From assembly GCF_037126465.1 (NCBI RefSeq), contig NC_088204.1:72911807-72975806 (forward strand): a DNA stretch of 64,000 nucleotides, given 5' to 3'. The DNA is from Ornithodoros turicata (taxonomy: Eukaryota; Arthropoda; Arachnida; Ixodida; Argasidae). Both the position numbers and the translations under genes were made by a program. Positions 1-11,745 of the stretch are shown piece after piece. Position 1 is the first letter of the stretch. The number at the start of each line of letters is the position of its first letter. The notes under the pieces were generated by a model, which was given only the letters and a program-made list of their open reading frames with translations, was not told the DNA's origin and did no database searches.

Positions 1-119
1 GTACTCTACTCAAATTACTTTCAGTTTTGAGTATTTTGTACTCTATTTTAAATACTTTTTCTGTGGAGTATTTAGTATCTTATTTTAAATACTTTTGCGC
101 AGTATTTTGTACAAGTCTG
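1..119. mobile_element. Right terminus of a hAT-like TIR element (partial)
   Basis: The window opens inside an AT-rich element built from loose copies of a tact...ttaaatact motif. Read inward on the minus strand from 119, it begins CAGACTTGTAC, the same 11 bases that begin the element at 24275. The other end lies outside the window, so no target duplication can be checked. hAT assignment is inferred from the shared terminus. Confidence 0.5.
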
Positions 120-517
120 GCTCGAATGACTAAAAGCATTCCAATTAAGGACGAGTCCTTTTCCAGCATGTGTCCACAGCGAGGTTTCTCCGATTATTAG
201 CGAGTGTTAGTAGCAGTGCAGCTGATTTCCTGTGAAGGCAAATAGGCACATTCACTTATCTCCAGCTCAGCTCCAGCTCAGCTTCGACCTTCATCAGGAA
301 CAACAAAACCGTATTCATTTCGCGCGTGCTTGCTTTGAATCCCACATCCCACATCATCATAATTCATTCATCTATGTTGTTGTTGTTGCTTTGAATCATA
401 CTACGCACTGAGACCGCACACGGGTGCTTTAGGTGTAAAATCAGGTCGCGACACAGGTTCTGGATGTGGGTCGTACGACCCACATATAGAAAAGTTGGTT
501 CTGCATGCACGGAAGTA
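120..517. other. No gene seen
   Basis: Unique-looking sequence with a short direct repeat of ctccagctcag near 261-282 and a GTT run near 375-390. No open frame resembles a known protein. Confidence 0.5.
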
Positions 518-1408
518 TACAGGGTGTCCCAGAAAACGTGTCATTGAATTATAATAAAAAACTACACCACCTAGAATCGTGCGGTCAACAGCATTTGTTC
601 TTATTAGGTTTTTGCCACCTCCTAATGTGATGTCTTGTACTCCAAGTCGAATTATGTAGATATTTGCGAACTGAACTCGGAAATTTGCCAAGTAAATGTC
701 ACTTTTTTACCCCACCAATATGAAGAGCATGCCGAATTCACTCAAACTCATGATAATTCACAGTGATATTCACGAGCTATCCCATCGAAAAAAAAAAAAA
801 AAAATAGCCGAATATCATGCTTTTCGGAGCACCGGACCATAGCGCGCGATGACTTTTTGAGCGCAATCGCTCTCAGTGCGACGAAAGGAGGTTCCGAAGC
901 CAGCCCACAGAGTGATAGCAGAAAAAGTAACAGTTCCTAAAATTGGGGGAGGGAAAGCATTATCCCAGCGAAAGTCGGACGTGATAAGCCGTGCCTGTTT
1001 TATATCTTTTTGTGATGTCGGGGAGGGCTGGGTTTCCAACCTCCTTTCGTCGGGCTGACAAAGATTGCGCCGAAAAATTCATCGTGCACTATTCTGTGCG
1101 ACCTCCGTAGAGCATGATGTTCGGCTATTTTTTCCGATGGGATAACTCCTGAATATCCCTGTCAATTATCATTAATTTGACTAAATTATACACGCTCTTC
1201 ACATTGGTGGGGTAAAAAAGTGACCTTTGCTAGGCAAATTTCCGACTTAAGCTCGCAAAAATTTACATAATTAAACTTACGTTACACGACATTCACATAA
1301 GGAGGTGGCAAAAACCCAGGAAGAACAAACGTCATTGACCGCATGACTCTAGGCGGTGCAGTTTTTTTTAATTATAATTCAATGACACGCTTTCTGGGAC
1401 ACCCTGTA
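518..1408. mobile_element. Fold-back element FB1 with TACAGGGTGTCCC ends
   Basis: The element starts TACAGGGTGTCCCAG at 518 and ends with the inverted copy at 1408, bounded by TA. The arms are about 320 bp each: the stretches 535-835 and 1085-1395 are recognisably reverse complements, including the runs reading 'ccacctcctaatg' and 'acttttttacccc'. The centre holds two inverted copies of a CGAAAGGAGGTT motif. There is no transposase. A related copy (FB5) lies at 54247. Open frames inside are by-products of the repeat. Confidence 0.85.
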
Positions 1409-1773
1409 TATCAGTTTCGAACAGGGTAATCGTCCTGTGAGCAGTGATACACAACCTAGGCACTTAGCCACCAGCATACAGGGTGGTCCACCAACCGTGA
1501 TACAAACTCATAGTAAAAAACGTAAGCCCTGGAGAGACATGTGGTCAAGGGATTTTTTCTGCCAATAACTTTTGCCATATATTGGTGAGATTTTTAATTC
1601 ATTTCAGTTGACGGAAAGTTAATTTCTTGAATTGAGCTCCGAAATTTTCCAAGGCAACCCACCGTTTTTGCGCAAATGGGCTCCCCGTGGTCATTTTACT
1701 CAGTACAGCACATAGTGCCACCCGTAATGCAATGGCAATTGCCGAAACAAATTCGTGGAAAATCCAAGGTATA
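1409..1773. mobile_element. Stray left end of a related TACAGGGTGG element
   Basis: TACAGGGTGGTCCACCAACC at 1477 begins a segment that resembles the left arm of the neighbouring fold-backs in layout (A-rich run, then gccatatattggtgag, then a ttgaattgagctccgaaattttccaagg stretch like those in FB2). No inverted partner follows before FB2 starts at 1774, so it is a one-ended remnant. Confidence 0.5.
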
Positions 1774-2692
1774 TACACGGTGTTTCAAAAAACGTGTCGT
1801 TCGGACTTTATAAAAAAAAAAAAAAAAAAACGGGGCGACGGAAAAATACGGGGTAAACGGCACTTGTGTGGCAACCGAATTTGCCATCTTGCAAAAATAT
1901 TTTCATTTCATTTTAATTAAAAGAAGTTGAATTTCTTTAATTGAACTTCAAAATTTCCCAAGTCAGCCTCACGTTTTTTTTTACAGAATTAGAGAGCCTG
2001 TAGCGAACTTAGTCAGATCCACCAAGGAATCCGCTCGATATTGCAAAACGAACTGCCCAAAAAAAGTCCCGAAGTTGAGGCTTCAGAGTTTCGGGTATTC
2101 AACAGCGCACCAAATCAGTCGCAAAGATGCGCGGAGGGCAGGACATGCTCCTGCCCCCATGAAGCTAGAACAGTTTATCGCCGGACCGGCGTGCAGCACA
2201 AGACGCGCCGGTAACAAGGCGGGTGACATTCCACCATACGTTGATAAGCGGCAAACAAAAATGATTCCGCCTCTTTTTTTCCGCCCTGTTTTTTTTTTTT
2301 TTCGACCTTCTATCTTTCATGGGGGCAGGAGCATGTCTTCGTCTCCACTAATCTTTGCGCCTGATTTGGTGCGCCGTTGAATACCCGAAACTTTGAAGCC
2401 TCAATTTCGGGACTTTTTTTGGGCAGTTCCATTTGCAATATCGAGCGGATTCCTTGGTGGATCTGACTAAGTTCTCTACGGGCTCTCTAATTCTGTAAAG
2501 AAAACGTTAGGTTGACTTGGGAAATTTTAGGGTTCAATTAAAGAAATTCAATTTATTTTAATTAAAATCAAAGGAAAACATTTTTGCAAGATGGCAAATT
2601 CAGTTGCCACACAAGTGCCGTTAACCCCGTATTTTTCCGTCGCCCCGTTTTTTTATAAAGTCCGAACGACACGTTTTTTGAAACACCCTGTA
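1774..2692. mobile_element. Fold-back element FB2, near-complete palindrome
   Basis: The left end TACACGGTGTTTCAAAAAAC (1774) is matched by the inverted right end ending at 2692. The arms run almost to the centre: 1774-2165 and 2318-2692 pair through the poly-A/poly-T run, the CGGGGCGACGG motif, the 'gccatcttgcaaaaat' stretch and the 'cctgcccccatgaa' motif. Only about 150 bp in the middle is unpaired. No transposase is encoded. The TA at each end fits Tc1/mariner-type target duplication (inference). Confidence 0.85.
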
Positions 2693-3739
2693 TAAACAGG
2701 TAGCGAAACTTCCATACGGCCCAGCGTCTTCCGATGGCGCCATGATAGAGACTGTCAGCGCCATCCATCCGTTGCGCGGACTACTACTCTTGTAAATAAA
2801 TGACGCCACATATGACGTCAGCAGCATGAATAATAAGTAGTGCATAATTTGCATAATGGCACGTTTGCATTCGCGTACTTCGTTTGCGTTGTATGCTCAT
2901 CCCCTTTTCCTTACTAGTCACCCAGGACAGCAATACCAGACGAGAACAGAGAAGAATAAATCACATCAGGTTCAATGACACATATCAGTTCGAAATACAT
3001 AGAGTTATCACAGGTTTTGACGAAGGGCACGTGATAACCACAAATAAACCGGAAGTTTCACTTAATGTCCATTCCTAACCTAGACCTACACGTACACGTA
3101 GTGATTAGCTATTTGTATTTCTTCAACGAGTGGTCATTATGGGTCCGTTGCAAAAAACATGGCATCGTTCGTGCACAGCTGATACGCTAACACTCACGCT
3201 ATCATTGCCGGTCCTGCCATGACGAAACCTTTTTTCGCGCGGCCAGCAACACGGGATGCATAGCACTCTGTTCTCACGGCCTACGTCTTTGCCTACAGCT
3301 TCGAAGTGTGAACGTCGCTTCCTATTTAGTCCAAAAAGTGTACGAACTCCGCATTAGAATGCACGGGTACACGGCGCGGATAAAATAATGCAAGGACAAA
3401 CGAGCGTACTGCTACACATGCGCAGTGAAGCAGGATACGGAAACGTACTCAGGTGGTAGATGATTACGTACATGTGTACTACTGGTGCAGAGAGCTTTTC
3501 CTATACTTGAATTATGAATAAACTAGTAGTTTATACAAGATCCATGCGCGCGTCCTAAATATTCTTTGTTTACGACCGTACTTGTGCTACCAACACCCTG
3601 GATCGCTCGAGTAACGGAGATGACAGCGTTGCCGGGTCAGATTCGGTTTTTTCCCTCGCTTTCGCTACCTGGGTAAATTTACCTTGGAAAATCCGTGGAA
3701 ATGAGCCCTCGGCTTCGCCTCTTTCTTGGCGGCTCGTAG
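2693..3739. other. No gene seen
   Basis: About 1 kb of mixed-composition sequence. Short open frames show no family I recognise, and I see no repeat structure or convincing splice pair. Confidence 0.4.
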
Positions 3740-3746
3740 TTTACGT

Positions 3747-4470
3747 TTATGTACGGTGGTAGTCGCGGGGGAATGATCTTAAGAAGATGATACCAAGGCT
3801 AGAGAGTTTTTTAGTGGCTGTCCCATTATAAGAGACGATTGGACGTCCGGGGTTCCCCGGTTTATGAATCTTTGGGAACATGTAGAATCTACCTGGCTTT
3901 GAGTTACGGGGAAGGAAGTATTCATATAACGCCGAATCGATCTTCATTGCGGACTTGAATGCCTTTAGATTTTTTGTGATATCTGAAACAATCTGTTCCG
4001 TGGGATCAGCATCTAAAGTTCTGTAAAACGTAGTACAAGCCAATGGACCATTTCCGACAACGCGTATGCGCATGCCCAGCCTTTGAGTCCCCCATCTTTG
4101 AGTGGAAGACATCGCTATGGACCCACATGCGGGAGACTGTCATGTTCATTGTAGGGAGATAATTGGTTTCAAGGTTAGGCGGACGTTTGACGTCTGGTAT
4201 TGAGTACAATGCGCTTTCACTCTTACCGCATTCTTTTTCCAATCTTCTGTTGCAACTTTCCCACGCAACGTGCCAGTCCGAAAAGCGCGTCACCATTATT
4301 GGGGGGAAAGACACGACGTTCGACATTCCGTCGCCAGGGGCGACGCGAATATGGAAATGGTCCATTATCGCTGTCCCTGATAGATATAATCTTGCATATT
4401 CTTTACGACTATGGCACCACCTTTATCTGCCCTGTTGATAATTTGGTTTTTCGATTCTATAAAATGCGAC
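3747..4470 (-). pseudogene. Penelope-like element reverse transcriptase remnant
   Basis: On the minus strand the frame ending at 3747 reads FYRTLDADPTEQI, then FLPRNSKPGRFYMFPKIHKPG and GRPIVSYNGT. The FY-x-LPKIHKPG...RPIVS block is characteristic of Penelope-like retroelement reverse transcriptases. Upstream, near 4380-4440, a broken frame gives an ADKGGAIVV-like motif followed by QDYI, which is the usual preceding block in that family. Between the two blocks is unrelated sequence (about 4040-4370), and frames shift, so the copy is dead and interrupted. The YxDD catalytic block and any GIY-YIG nuclease are not visible. Only a fragment remains. Confidence 0.6.
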
Positions 4471-5272
4471 AGGCTACTCGGCTTTTTGTTTTGCGGGAAC
4501 AGGAATTGTATGATGTAATTATATCTCTATGTGACGGTTTGAGGATTTGCTTCTGGGAGAAGTGAAATGGCTTTCCCGAGGGAGGCAACTGTAACACGAT
4601 ACGACCCGCCTTGCGTTGCCAAGGGGGCCATGAGGACTCGTCCGGCAAACGTTCGGCCACATGTTTTCGGGTGTTCCCGGTGTCCGGTTTCAACACAGCG
4701 TCCACGAAGAGTGTCTGAAAATAAGGAGCAAAAAGAAAAGCCCGCGAAAACGAAGCGAGGAGGTAGTGGGCGGTTGGTTCGGACACGGAAAGGAAGCATA
4801 GAAAACGCTGCGACTGATCGCCAGAACCGAGGTTCAGCGGCCAGTAAGTTGCTGTGGTTTCCTCCTGCACCGGCCACCGCCCTATAATTCGAAAGACGTC
4901 ACAACCCAGGACTGAGAATTCTTGGAGAAGCATCCCATTTTTTGTCGAGGCCGGGATCCTCGCTTCAGCTAGTCATCGGCCCCTACGCTTCGGACAGGAA
5001 TCTCGCACCGAATCAAGGATTCATCGCTGTGTGACGAGAGACGACGCACTCGGTGACAGCACTGACTTTGTCACCGTGCCGGGGTCCTCTTTAGGTTAGG
5101 GAACGCAACAGTACATCTGTCTGAGCATTTCCATCGTCTACATCGTGTATCGCATTTGCCACATTAAATGTTTGTTGTTTCTTTTGTGCTGAGTCTCTCT
5201 GCCTCTGCGGGTGCCCACGTTAGCGTTTCCCATCCCATTGGGCCCCGTCTGCTCCAAACCCGGGAGGCGTCA
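4471..5272. other. No gene seen
   Basis: Overlapping short open frames on both strands in a GC-richer stretch (4560-5080), none recognisable. It may be older retroelement sequence linked to the Penelope-like remnant, but nothing in it shows this. Confidence 0.35.
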
Positions 5273-5360
5273 CATCTATCTATCTATCTATATATATATA
5301 TATATATATTATATCTTATGTAATTTTATCTTTGTATATATATATATATACATACATATA
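5273..5360. repeat. TATC/TA microsatellite beside a mariner
   Basis: ATCT repeats at 5274-5290 grade into TA runs at 5290-5310 and 5336-5360. The mariner at 5361 starts directly after a TA in this run. Confidence 0.85.
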
Positions 5361-6188
5361 CGAGGGGCGTTCAAGTCAAACCGGGACTTTTAATTTTTCG
5401 CAAAAGTAAAATGAACTTACAGGCGAGAAATTAGTTTTATTTTTCAACGTAATCTCCAGCTGCACTAATGCACTTGTCCCAGCGTTTCACGAGGGCTTGG
5501 ATGCCAGTAGCGTAGAAATCCTTACCGACGCGTAGCAGCCATGATCGGACCCCATTCTTGACATCGTCGTCGCAGCTAAAGTGGCGGCCCCCAAGGAACG
5601 CCTTCAGTGGCCCGAAGAGATGGAAATCGCTGGGGGCGAGGTCTGAACTGAAAGGGGGATGTGGCAGCAACTCCCAGCCAAGTTCCTGTAAGGTACGTGT
5701 CGTGAGACGCGCTCCGTCTAAGGTCCGTCTTTCGAGCCAGTTCGAGACATGTTATCCGTCGGTCCTTGAGGATCAGGCCCTCCAAAAGTTGGATGTTCTC
5801 AGGAACTCTGGCACTGGGCTCTGAGCCGCCCCGACCGGGATCGTCCTGCACTGATGTACGGCCGTCTCGGAGCCCTTTGCACTACACAAAACGCTTTGCT
5901 GCGGCTAAGTGCATCGTGGCCATACTGGGCCCGAAGTCTTCTGTGAATTTCAGATGACTTTACGCCTTCATTCACGAGAAACTTCGTGACAATTCAGTGT
6001 TCGATGTGCGCGCTCACCTCGTTGTCGGCCATCTTGTCTAGCACGTGTGTTCTGTTTTGCACAAACTTTGGACCACTACGTGGTGAACGCGGAGGCCTGT
6101 CGCGTGTGAAAATGATGAAAAAGAAGCAGCGCGAGTCATTTGTACACTCAGGAGACAGAAAATCCCGGTTTGACTTGAACGCCCCTCG
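5361..6188 (-). mobile_element. Mariner element 1, internally deleted
   Basis: Terminal inverted repeats read CGAGGGGCGTTCAAGTCAAA at the left and its complement ending at 6188, with TA on both sides. The copy is 828 bp against 1297 bp for the copy at 14196, so about 470 bp of the middle is missing. Transposase coding is on the minus strand. Confidence 0.9.
5437..6031 (-). pseudogene. Mariner transposase remnant lacking the first two catalytic aspartates
   Basis: The start codon at 6031 corresponds to the MADxEVSAHIEQRI amino terminus seen in mariner 2. The amino-terminal helix-turn-helix part is broken by frame changes and reaches an ELARKTDL motif. It then jumps to the carboxy-terminal third, with SSDLAPSDFHLF (third catalytic D), a GGRHFSCDDDV stretch and the ALVKRWDKCI tail ending at 5437. 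The internal deletion near 5715 removes the blocks that carry the first and second catalytic aspartates, so the product could not be active. It could still supply ends for mobilisation in trans. Confidence 0.85.
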
Positions 6189-6454
6189 TATATATATTAT
6201 TGTCTGTTAAGGGAAAATTTATTATGAACGAAATACACAAGCGGTCCTCAGCACACAGTAATTTGATGGCTACACTAAAGGACTATCGGCACGCAAAACA
6301 CAGGCAATATGTGCACACTATGCAACTATATAACTAGTATACAACTATGCACACTATATACATCTAAATTTCATCAGTTATACAGTCTGTAGGCTATAGC
6401 ATGTCACAGTGTGAAAGTACAAAGAGAAAATTATACGACGTACACTATGTACAG

Positions 6455-9400
6455 TCAAGGTGGGGCTCCCACGATGAATACGTGGCCGTCCTGTGCACAA
6501 ACTGAGGGGTGTACTCCCCATAGCCTGTCGAAACGTTCACGTCCGAGCACGAGTAGTTCCTGTTGCAGAAAGTTCGTCACATTCACGCGCAAGCGTCGCA
6601 GCAACAAGAACAATGGGGCGCGATTCCGACGTTGTGCCACTGCCTTACAGCGAGCTGTCCACAATACGTCGGCGCCACAAGCAGTCACGAGAATACTAAG
6701 GCGGTGAGACGGACGGCGACAGTCGAATGACACAGGGCAAACGACATCTGTGTGACGGCGAACAAAACACCAAAAGATCCTCGCCATGTGGCATTCGTAG
6801 AGCACATGACTGTTCGTCTCGACGTGTGCACAATAAGGACAAGTGTTTGTCGACACCAGGTTCCACAAGAGGAGATGGTCGCGTGCGGGCAGGATGTCCC
6901 AGGCAAACCACCACATCACATCACGCAGGGTTCCAGGGAGCCACGAGCCGACCAACACCGACCACGACATGCTTCTTGGGCGTCGCCCGCTATCGGACCC
7001 ATTGCTGTCCTCTTCATGGCAAACCACTGCTTCCGACAGCACGCTAGGAGAAGAAGCCAGTAAATGACTTGGTAGAACAGAGATGGGCTTGCGGTGATAG
7101 GAGTGCACGGCTGTATGAAACTGTGGAGGTGACGCAGCCGATGGAGCCACTTGGTCATAGCCATGCGCAACAAGGTCCCGTCCGAGGCGGCCCATGCAGT
7201 AGAGCAATAAAATTTGAGTTGGCGACGGCTCGCTATTTAGAACACGAAGCACAGTTCTCATAGCGATTTCTCTGTTCATAAGGCCAATGTCAGGAAGTGA
7301 CACCCCTCCACGCGAAGCAGGGAGAGACAGCAAGATCCGTACAATTGGCCTGCGACGCTCCCTCCAGAAGAACGAGAGCATCGCGGAGTGCAGCCTCGTT
7401 ATTATCTGGTGTGGTGCGATTAACAAGTGGCTCAGGTGCCATACTCGCCCACAGAAAACAGTTCGCACTAAGTAGGCGCGCTCAAGGTACGAGAGGTCGA
7501 AGGGTTCCGCGGCTTGACACTTGGACTGGAACTCCTGGAGAGCCTGAAGCCAGTTGTCGTGCATGGGGCCGTTTCGGTCGAATAAAACGCCAAGAATCTT
7601 GAGAGATGTGGCACCACGCAGGGGCAGGCTTACATTAGAAGGGCTGCCGCCAAGCTGCATTAATTTTGTTTTATCTTGATTCAACATTCCGCCGGACAGT
7701 GTAGCATACTCATCATACACGTGTAGAGCCTCTGCTACTGACGCTATGTCACTGAGGAGCACGGTAACGTCATCCGCGTAGGCCGTTACTTTCCAAGCGC
7801 CGGACGCTGGAAGGGGTAAACCACGAACGCGAACGTTGTTCGTGGTGTCAATGTTCCACAATCGTGGGTCGATCGCCAAGACAAACAAGATTGGGGATAG
7901 AGGGCACCCCTGTCGGACGCCCCTGGCTACTGGGAACTGACGAGAAAACCTTTGCAGGAGATAGAGACAGCTGCGATGGTTGCTATAGAGGCGTCCGATG
8001 ATGCAGAGTATCCCATCCGGAAACCCATACGCCCGAAGTACAAAAATGAGGTAAGAATGAGCGACCCTCTCAAACGCTTTTGCTTGGTCCCGTGATAACA
8101 GGTATCCACCTGGATGAGTAGATGACACAAAGCGGAGGATATCCCGTAGGCCGGACAACGTGTCGTACATGCTTCTACCTGGTACACTGGACGACTGCGA
8201 GGGATGAATGATTGACGGGAGCACATTCTGGATCTTTTGGCCCAGAGCAGACGTCAGGATTTTGTAGTCGGCGTTCAGAAGGGTGATTGGGCGCCAGTTT
8301 TCTGGTTCCGCAGGATCCCCGTTCTTTTTGGGAAGCAGCACGATATGTCCCAGGCCAAACGATTCGGGGAAAGCATTGCCGCTTATACATGCTTGCAAAA
8401 CTTGAAAGAAGCAATGACGAATGACAGGCCAGAATGTCGCTAAAATTCGGGAGGAAGACAGTCTGGGCCGGGACTAGTGCCCGAAGCTGCTCTGCGCACA
8501 GCGCAGTCAAGCTCACGTATTGTTAACGGCCTGTCGAGGAATGCTTGATCGCCCTCAGACAGAACCGGCAATCCTGTGAAAAAATCACTTCCATGAGCAC
8601 TGTTGACTGGAGTACATGCGTAAAGCCTGCGAAAGAAGTTCTCAAATCCGTTGACGACCTCATTTGGATCTTCTGTAGTAGAGGAATTCGGGAGACGGAA
8701 AGAGTGGGGTGTTTGTTGAGAGTTCTGGTTATGATGCACAGAGTGCAGAAAACTTGCAACACCATGGCCTGCAACTGACTGATCTCGGGTGTACTCTTTT
8801 CGAGCAGCACCGTGCGGCAAGTGTAGAAGTGTGCGGTGCCGGTCTTGTAGCCTTTCAAGGTACTCTTGCATAAGCGGCGTTAGCGGAGCGCCTCGTAGTA
8901 CAATTCGTATTTTCGCCGCAAGCCGATTAAGCAAGGAGCTCGGGCACACTTACGGCCCAAGTTCTGGAAAAGGGATCGAGCCCAAACCTTGAAGTTTTCC
9001 CACTGTTCAGGCGATGGAGAACGACCATTGAGGTATTCTGCTATTTTAGTCCTGGCCTCTGCTACAACATCATCATCATAGAGCAGTGAAGTATCTAGCT
9101 TCCATCGCGTAGCCTGGCCAGTCAGAAACTGGCTGACGTCCAAGGTGAGCAAGACTGCGCAGTGATCGCTCACATGGACGGCAAGCTGATCAGTGGCGAC
9201 AACTCTGCACGCCGAGAGTTGTGATGAGAGGTTCGCAGGAAGATAAAAACGGTCGAGCCGGCTGGATGAATCCGCACGCGACCAGGTAGCACAGTACAGA
9301 TTCCCGTGTAATGCAGGCCAAGCGTCTACGAGGTTATGTTTTGCAACCAGGCGTCTAAGTTCCCAGCCATTCCATGTAGGCCTGCCACGACCGGGACCAC

Positions 9401-9885
9401 ACACGTCTCTATCAGAGTCCAACACAGAATTAAAGTCACCACTCAGTACTACATTGGATTGCAGCATAAGGCTTCTCATTAGGTTAGTGAAAAACGCGTT
9501 GGTCTCGCTGGCTGTTGCCGGAGCGTAGACGTTAACAAGCCGAAGTTCCTTTGCCCAACGAAGAAGTCGAAGCACACCACACGTCCGTCGGGATTATAGC
9601 GCGCAAAACTGTGTCGTAGCAAAAAACAACTCCTTCACCGCCCTGACGAGCGGAGCCGAAGCTAAAATATCCTCGAACGTTGTGTGTCTCTGAAAATCTT
9701 GCGACGTCCGCGTAGCGAGTGAAATGAGCCTCTTGCAGCAAAAGTACGTCGCAACTAAATCTCCGTGCGAGGCCGACCACTTCCAGTTGCTTAGCAGGTA
9801 AACGGAAGCCTTGCACGTTGAGTGTCATTATGCGTAAAGCCATTATCGAGAGAAGAAGTGCCGTAGTACGTGGGTTCACAGCCAT
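6455..9885 (-). pseudogene. LINE copy 1 ORF2: endonuclease-reverse transcriptase, frameshifted
   Basis: Pieces in order on the minus strand: 9885-9532 holds the apurinic-type endonuclease start (MALRIMTLNVQGF, then LLLQEAHF); 9575-8880 holds the rest (SGDFNSVLDSD, HVSDHCAVLL); 8949-8440 holds the linker and the PGPDCLPPEF start of the reverse transcriptase; and 8398-6455 (647 aa) holds WRPITLLNADYK, DQAKAFERVAHSY, GVRQGCPLSPILF and TAYADDVTVLL, then a CPYCAHVETNSHVLYEC zinc motif. Each junction is a frameshift. The catalytic YADD is intact. The copy is clearly diverged from the intact one at 36959-40381, against which the breaks can be placed. Confidence 0.9.
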
Positions 9886-11238
9886 TAGTGGTCCATCGGG
9901 TGAGAGACGTCTTGCGTACCGGAAGCAGTTCTTCTGGGCTCTTTCCGAGAAGGGCTCCTCCTGCTATGTGGACGGTCGCTGTCACGAGACGATGTCTGGT
10001 GGACATGCTTTCCGATATCCTCGAGACCGGTGTCACCGGACTCTGAACCTTGAAGAGAGTACAATGAGGTTGATGATTCACCTGAGGAAGTTGACATACT
10101 GCGATGCAACCTTATTTCACTTGATGATTGATATTTGCACCGACTACTTCCAGCCTCGTCATCGTCCACCACTTGACGAAGAGGGAAGACTGGGTTACTT
10201 TCTGACAAGTTACGGTCACATAAGTCCCCGTTTCCACTCTCCTTCTCTTGGGGAGCGACTACGCCGCCTGCAGAATGTCGAGCTTGAGAATGTAAAATGA
10301 CTGACGCCACCGCCGAAGGAGACAAAGTATCCTCGTCGACATCACCGGGAGGGGCGGTCGCAGAACTGTCCGTGCCGGGCACATCACTTAGTTACATCGT
10401 TCCTGGGCCGAATGACATTTGGCACCATCGACACTGCTGGGGACAGGAAGCGCAGGAAATTCTGGGCCCGCTAGCGTGGAGGGGGCAGCAGTAGGCCCCA
10501 GTCCAGGTGCAGTAGTGGTTAGCAAGGCCTTCGTACTAGATTGTTCGCCTTTGGCCGCAGAAGAGTACGAGCGTCGCATGACGCAGTCGACTGTGGCATG
10601 ATGGGAGCCACACCGAAGACAAGAGGCTTGGCATCCTTCAGTATGGTGACCGAACACGGCGCATCGCTCACAGCGAGGGGCTTTGCAATCGCTCCGAATG
10701 TGACCTTCAGAGCCGCATCTGCCGCAAACTTTTTTAATTCCCTTGTAATCGATCAAAGCTCTGTCGATGCCAACAGTGGGGAAAAATTCGGCACTGGTTT
10801 TTTCATTTCGAACTTGACGAGGCGAATGCCATTACGAATTGTTGGGCGATCCTTATAAACAGGAAAGGAGAATCCTTTCACATTTCCATACGGCGCAAGG
10901 GCGCGTACAAGCGCATCATCAAAGACGTACTCAGTGAGGCGCTTCACTGTGAAGTACAATGTTCTCGCAATGGAGACTGGTTCTAGGGGAACCTCGACGT
11001 CATGAAGTGACGCCTTGCCAGCCTCAAGAACTGAGTCTCGGGCACGTTGATTCTTCACTGTTACTTGGAAGGACAAACCACCCTGGTGTTGAATGGAATG
11101 TACATGGTCATAACCGACCAACTCACAGACGGCATCCAGGACGCTGTCTACGGAAACCCCGTCAGGGACAGTAAAGTTGAAGACGTGATCTTTAGGTGTC
11201 CTTACAGTGAGGAGCGATGTAGGCGGTGTGGCCGACAT
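9885..11238 (-). pseudogene. LINE copy 1 ORF1: zinc-knuckle nucleic-acid binding protein, frameshifted
   Basis: The start at 11238 (MSATPPTS...LLTVRTPKDH) aligns with the copy 2 start at 41685, which is why the upstream in-frame ATG at 11265 is not used. The amino-terminal part reads to about 10753. A frameshift leads into 10756-10388 with three CCHC knuckles (CGRCGSEGHIRSDC, CERCAVFGHHTEGC, CLRCGSHHATVDC), and another shift into 10382-9885. The terminal TAA overlaps the ORF2 ATG as TAATG at 9887-9883. By family knowledge ORF1 proteins bind the element RNA; this copy cannot make the full protein. Confidence 0.85.
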
Positions 11239-11350
11239 GGTGCAGAGCCCTGGGGCAGACCACACGATGGCAAGTCGAACCCCGGGAAAACTTCAGGCTT
11301 AAAAGAGCAGAAGAACACAGGTCCGTTCAGGAGCGCTTCGTCGTCTCCTT

Positions 11351-11654
11351 GTTTTCTTCTTCTTCTTCGTGTTTGTAAAATCGTGCACTCCCTGCCGAGG
11401 ACAGCTGTTTCGCTCTACTTAGAGCTCTTCAGCCCGGCGTAGGGAAGTGATACGATCTTGGGTCGGCGCTGACAGTGTGCCTCGGCGAGGCATCTTCTCC
11501 TCCCACCAGGAGCGTGTTAGCCTCCTTCACAGCTTGGCTTGCTCAAGGGTCAACAGTGTGTGTCCTGTATTCATACGCGCATCGTCGTCATCATTTAGAA
11601 ATCCAAAGTTGTTATTTGAAGAAATGTAATTGACAACAGTACAAACATGACAAC
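11351..11654. other. No gene seen
   Basis: Short spacer after the LINE 5' end. It is pyrimidine-rich at 11340-11370. No feature supported. Confidence 0.4.
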
Positions 11655-11745
11655 AACAACCATAAATGATGACGATGAGAAGGGGTGTTTCACAGCGGTG
11701 ATGCGGTACCCTACCCCTATAAACATGAGTTAGAAACATCATAAT
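11655..11745 (-). mobile_element. 3'-end fragment of an I-like LINE
   Basis: The stretch 'aatgatgacgatgagaaggggtgtttcac...ggtgatgcggtaccctacccc' matches the 3' UTR of the RNase H-bearing LINE at 44250-44575 and, more loosely, 34875-34925. It is preceded by ACAACAACAACC, probably the remains of a GTT-rich tail read on the minus strand. Nothing coding is left. Confidence 0.6.

Larger units (their letters stand above)
6200..11350 (-). mobile_element. L1/Tx1-like non-LTR retrotransposon, copy 1 (decayed)
   Basis: The copy runs from a 5' UTR near 11350 through ORF1 and ORF2 to a 3' end somewhere between 6454 and 6200. The 5' UTR just upstream of ORF1 (11240-11345) is clearly related to 41690-41812 of copy 2: both carry 'ccctggg', 'agtcgaaccccgg/agtcaaacccc' and an AGCAGaAGaA run. 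Both reading frames are broken. I see no clear poly-A tail or flanking duplication, so the exact ends are uncertain. Confidence 0.85.

Noticed and set aside
6200..6454. Shared GGGAAAATTTA at the presumed 3' ends of the two L1/Tx1-like copies (6213 and 36835)
   Set aside because: The 3' UTR lengths differ by about twofold and the rest does not align by eye, so the match may be chance.
6493..7602. Plus-strand open frames opposite the LINE ORF2
   Set aside because: They are shadows of the minus-strand reverse transcriptase coding sequence.
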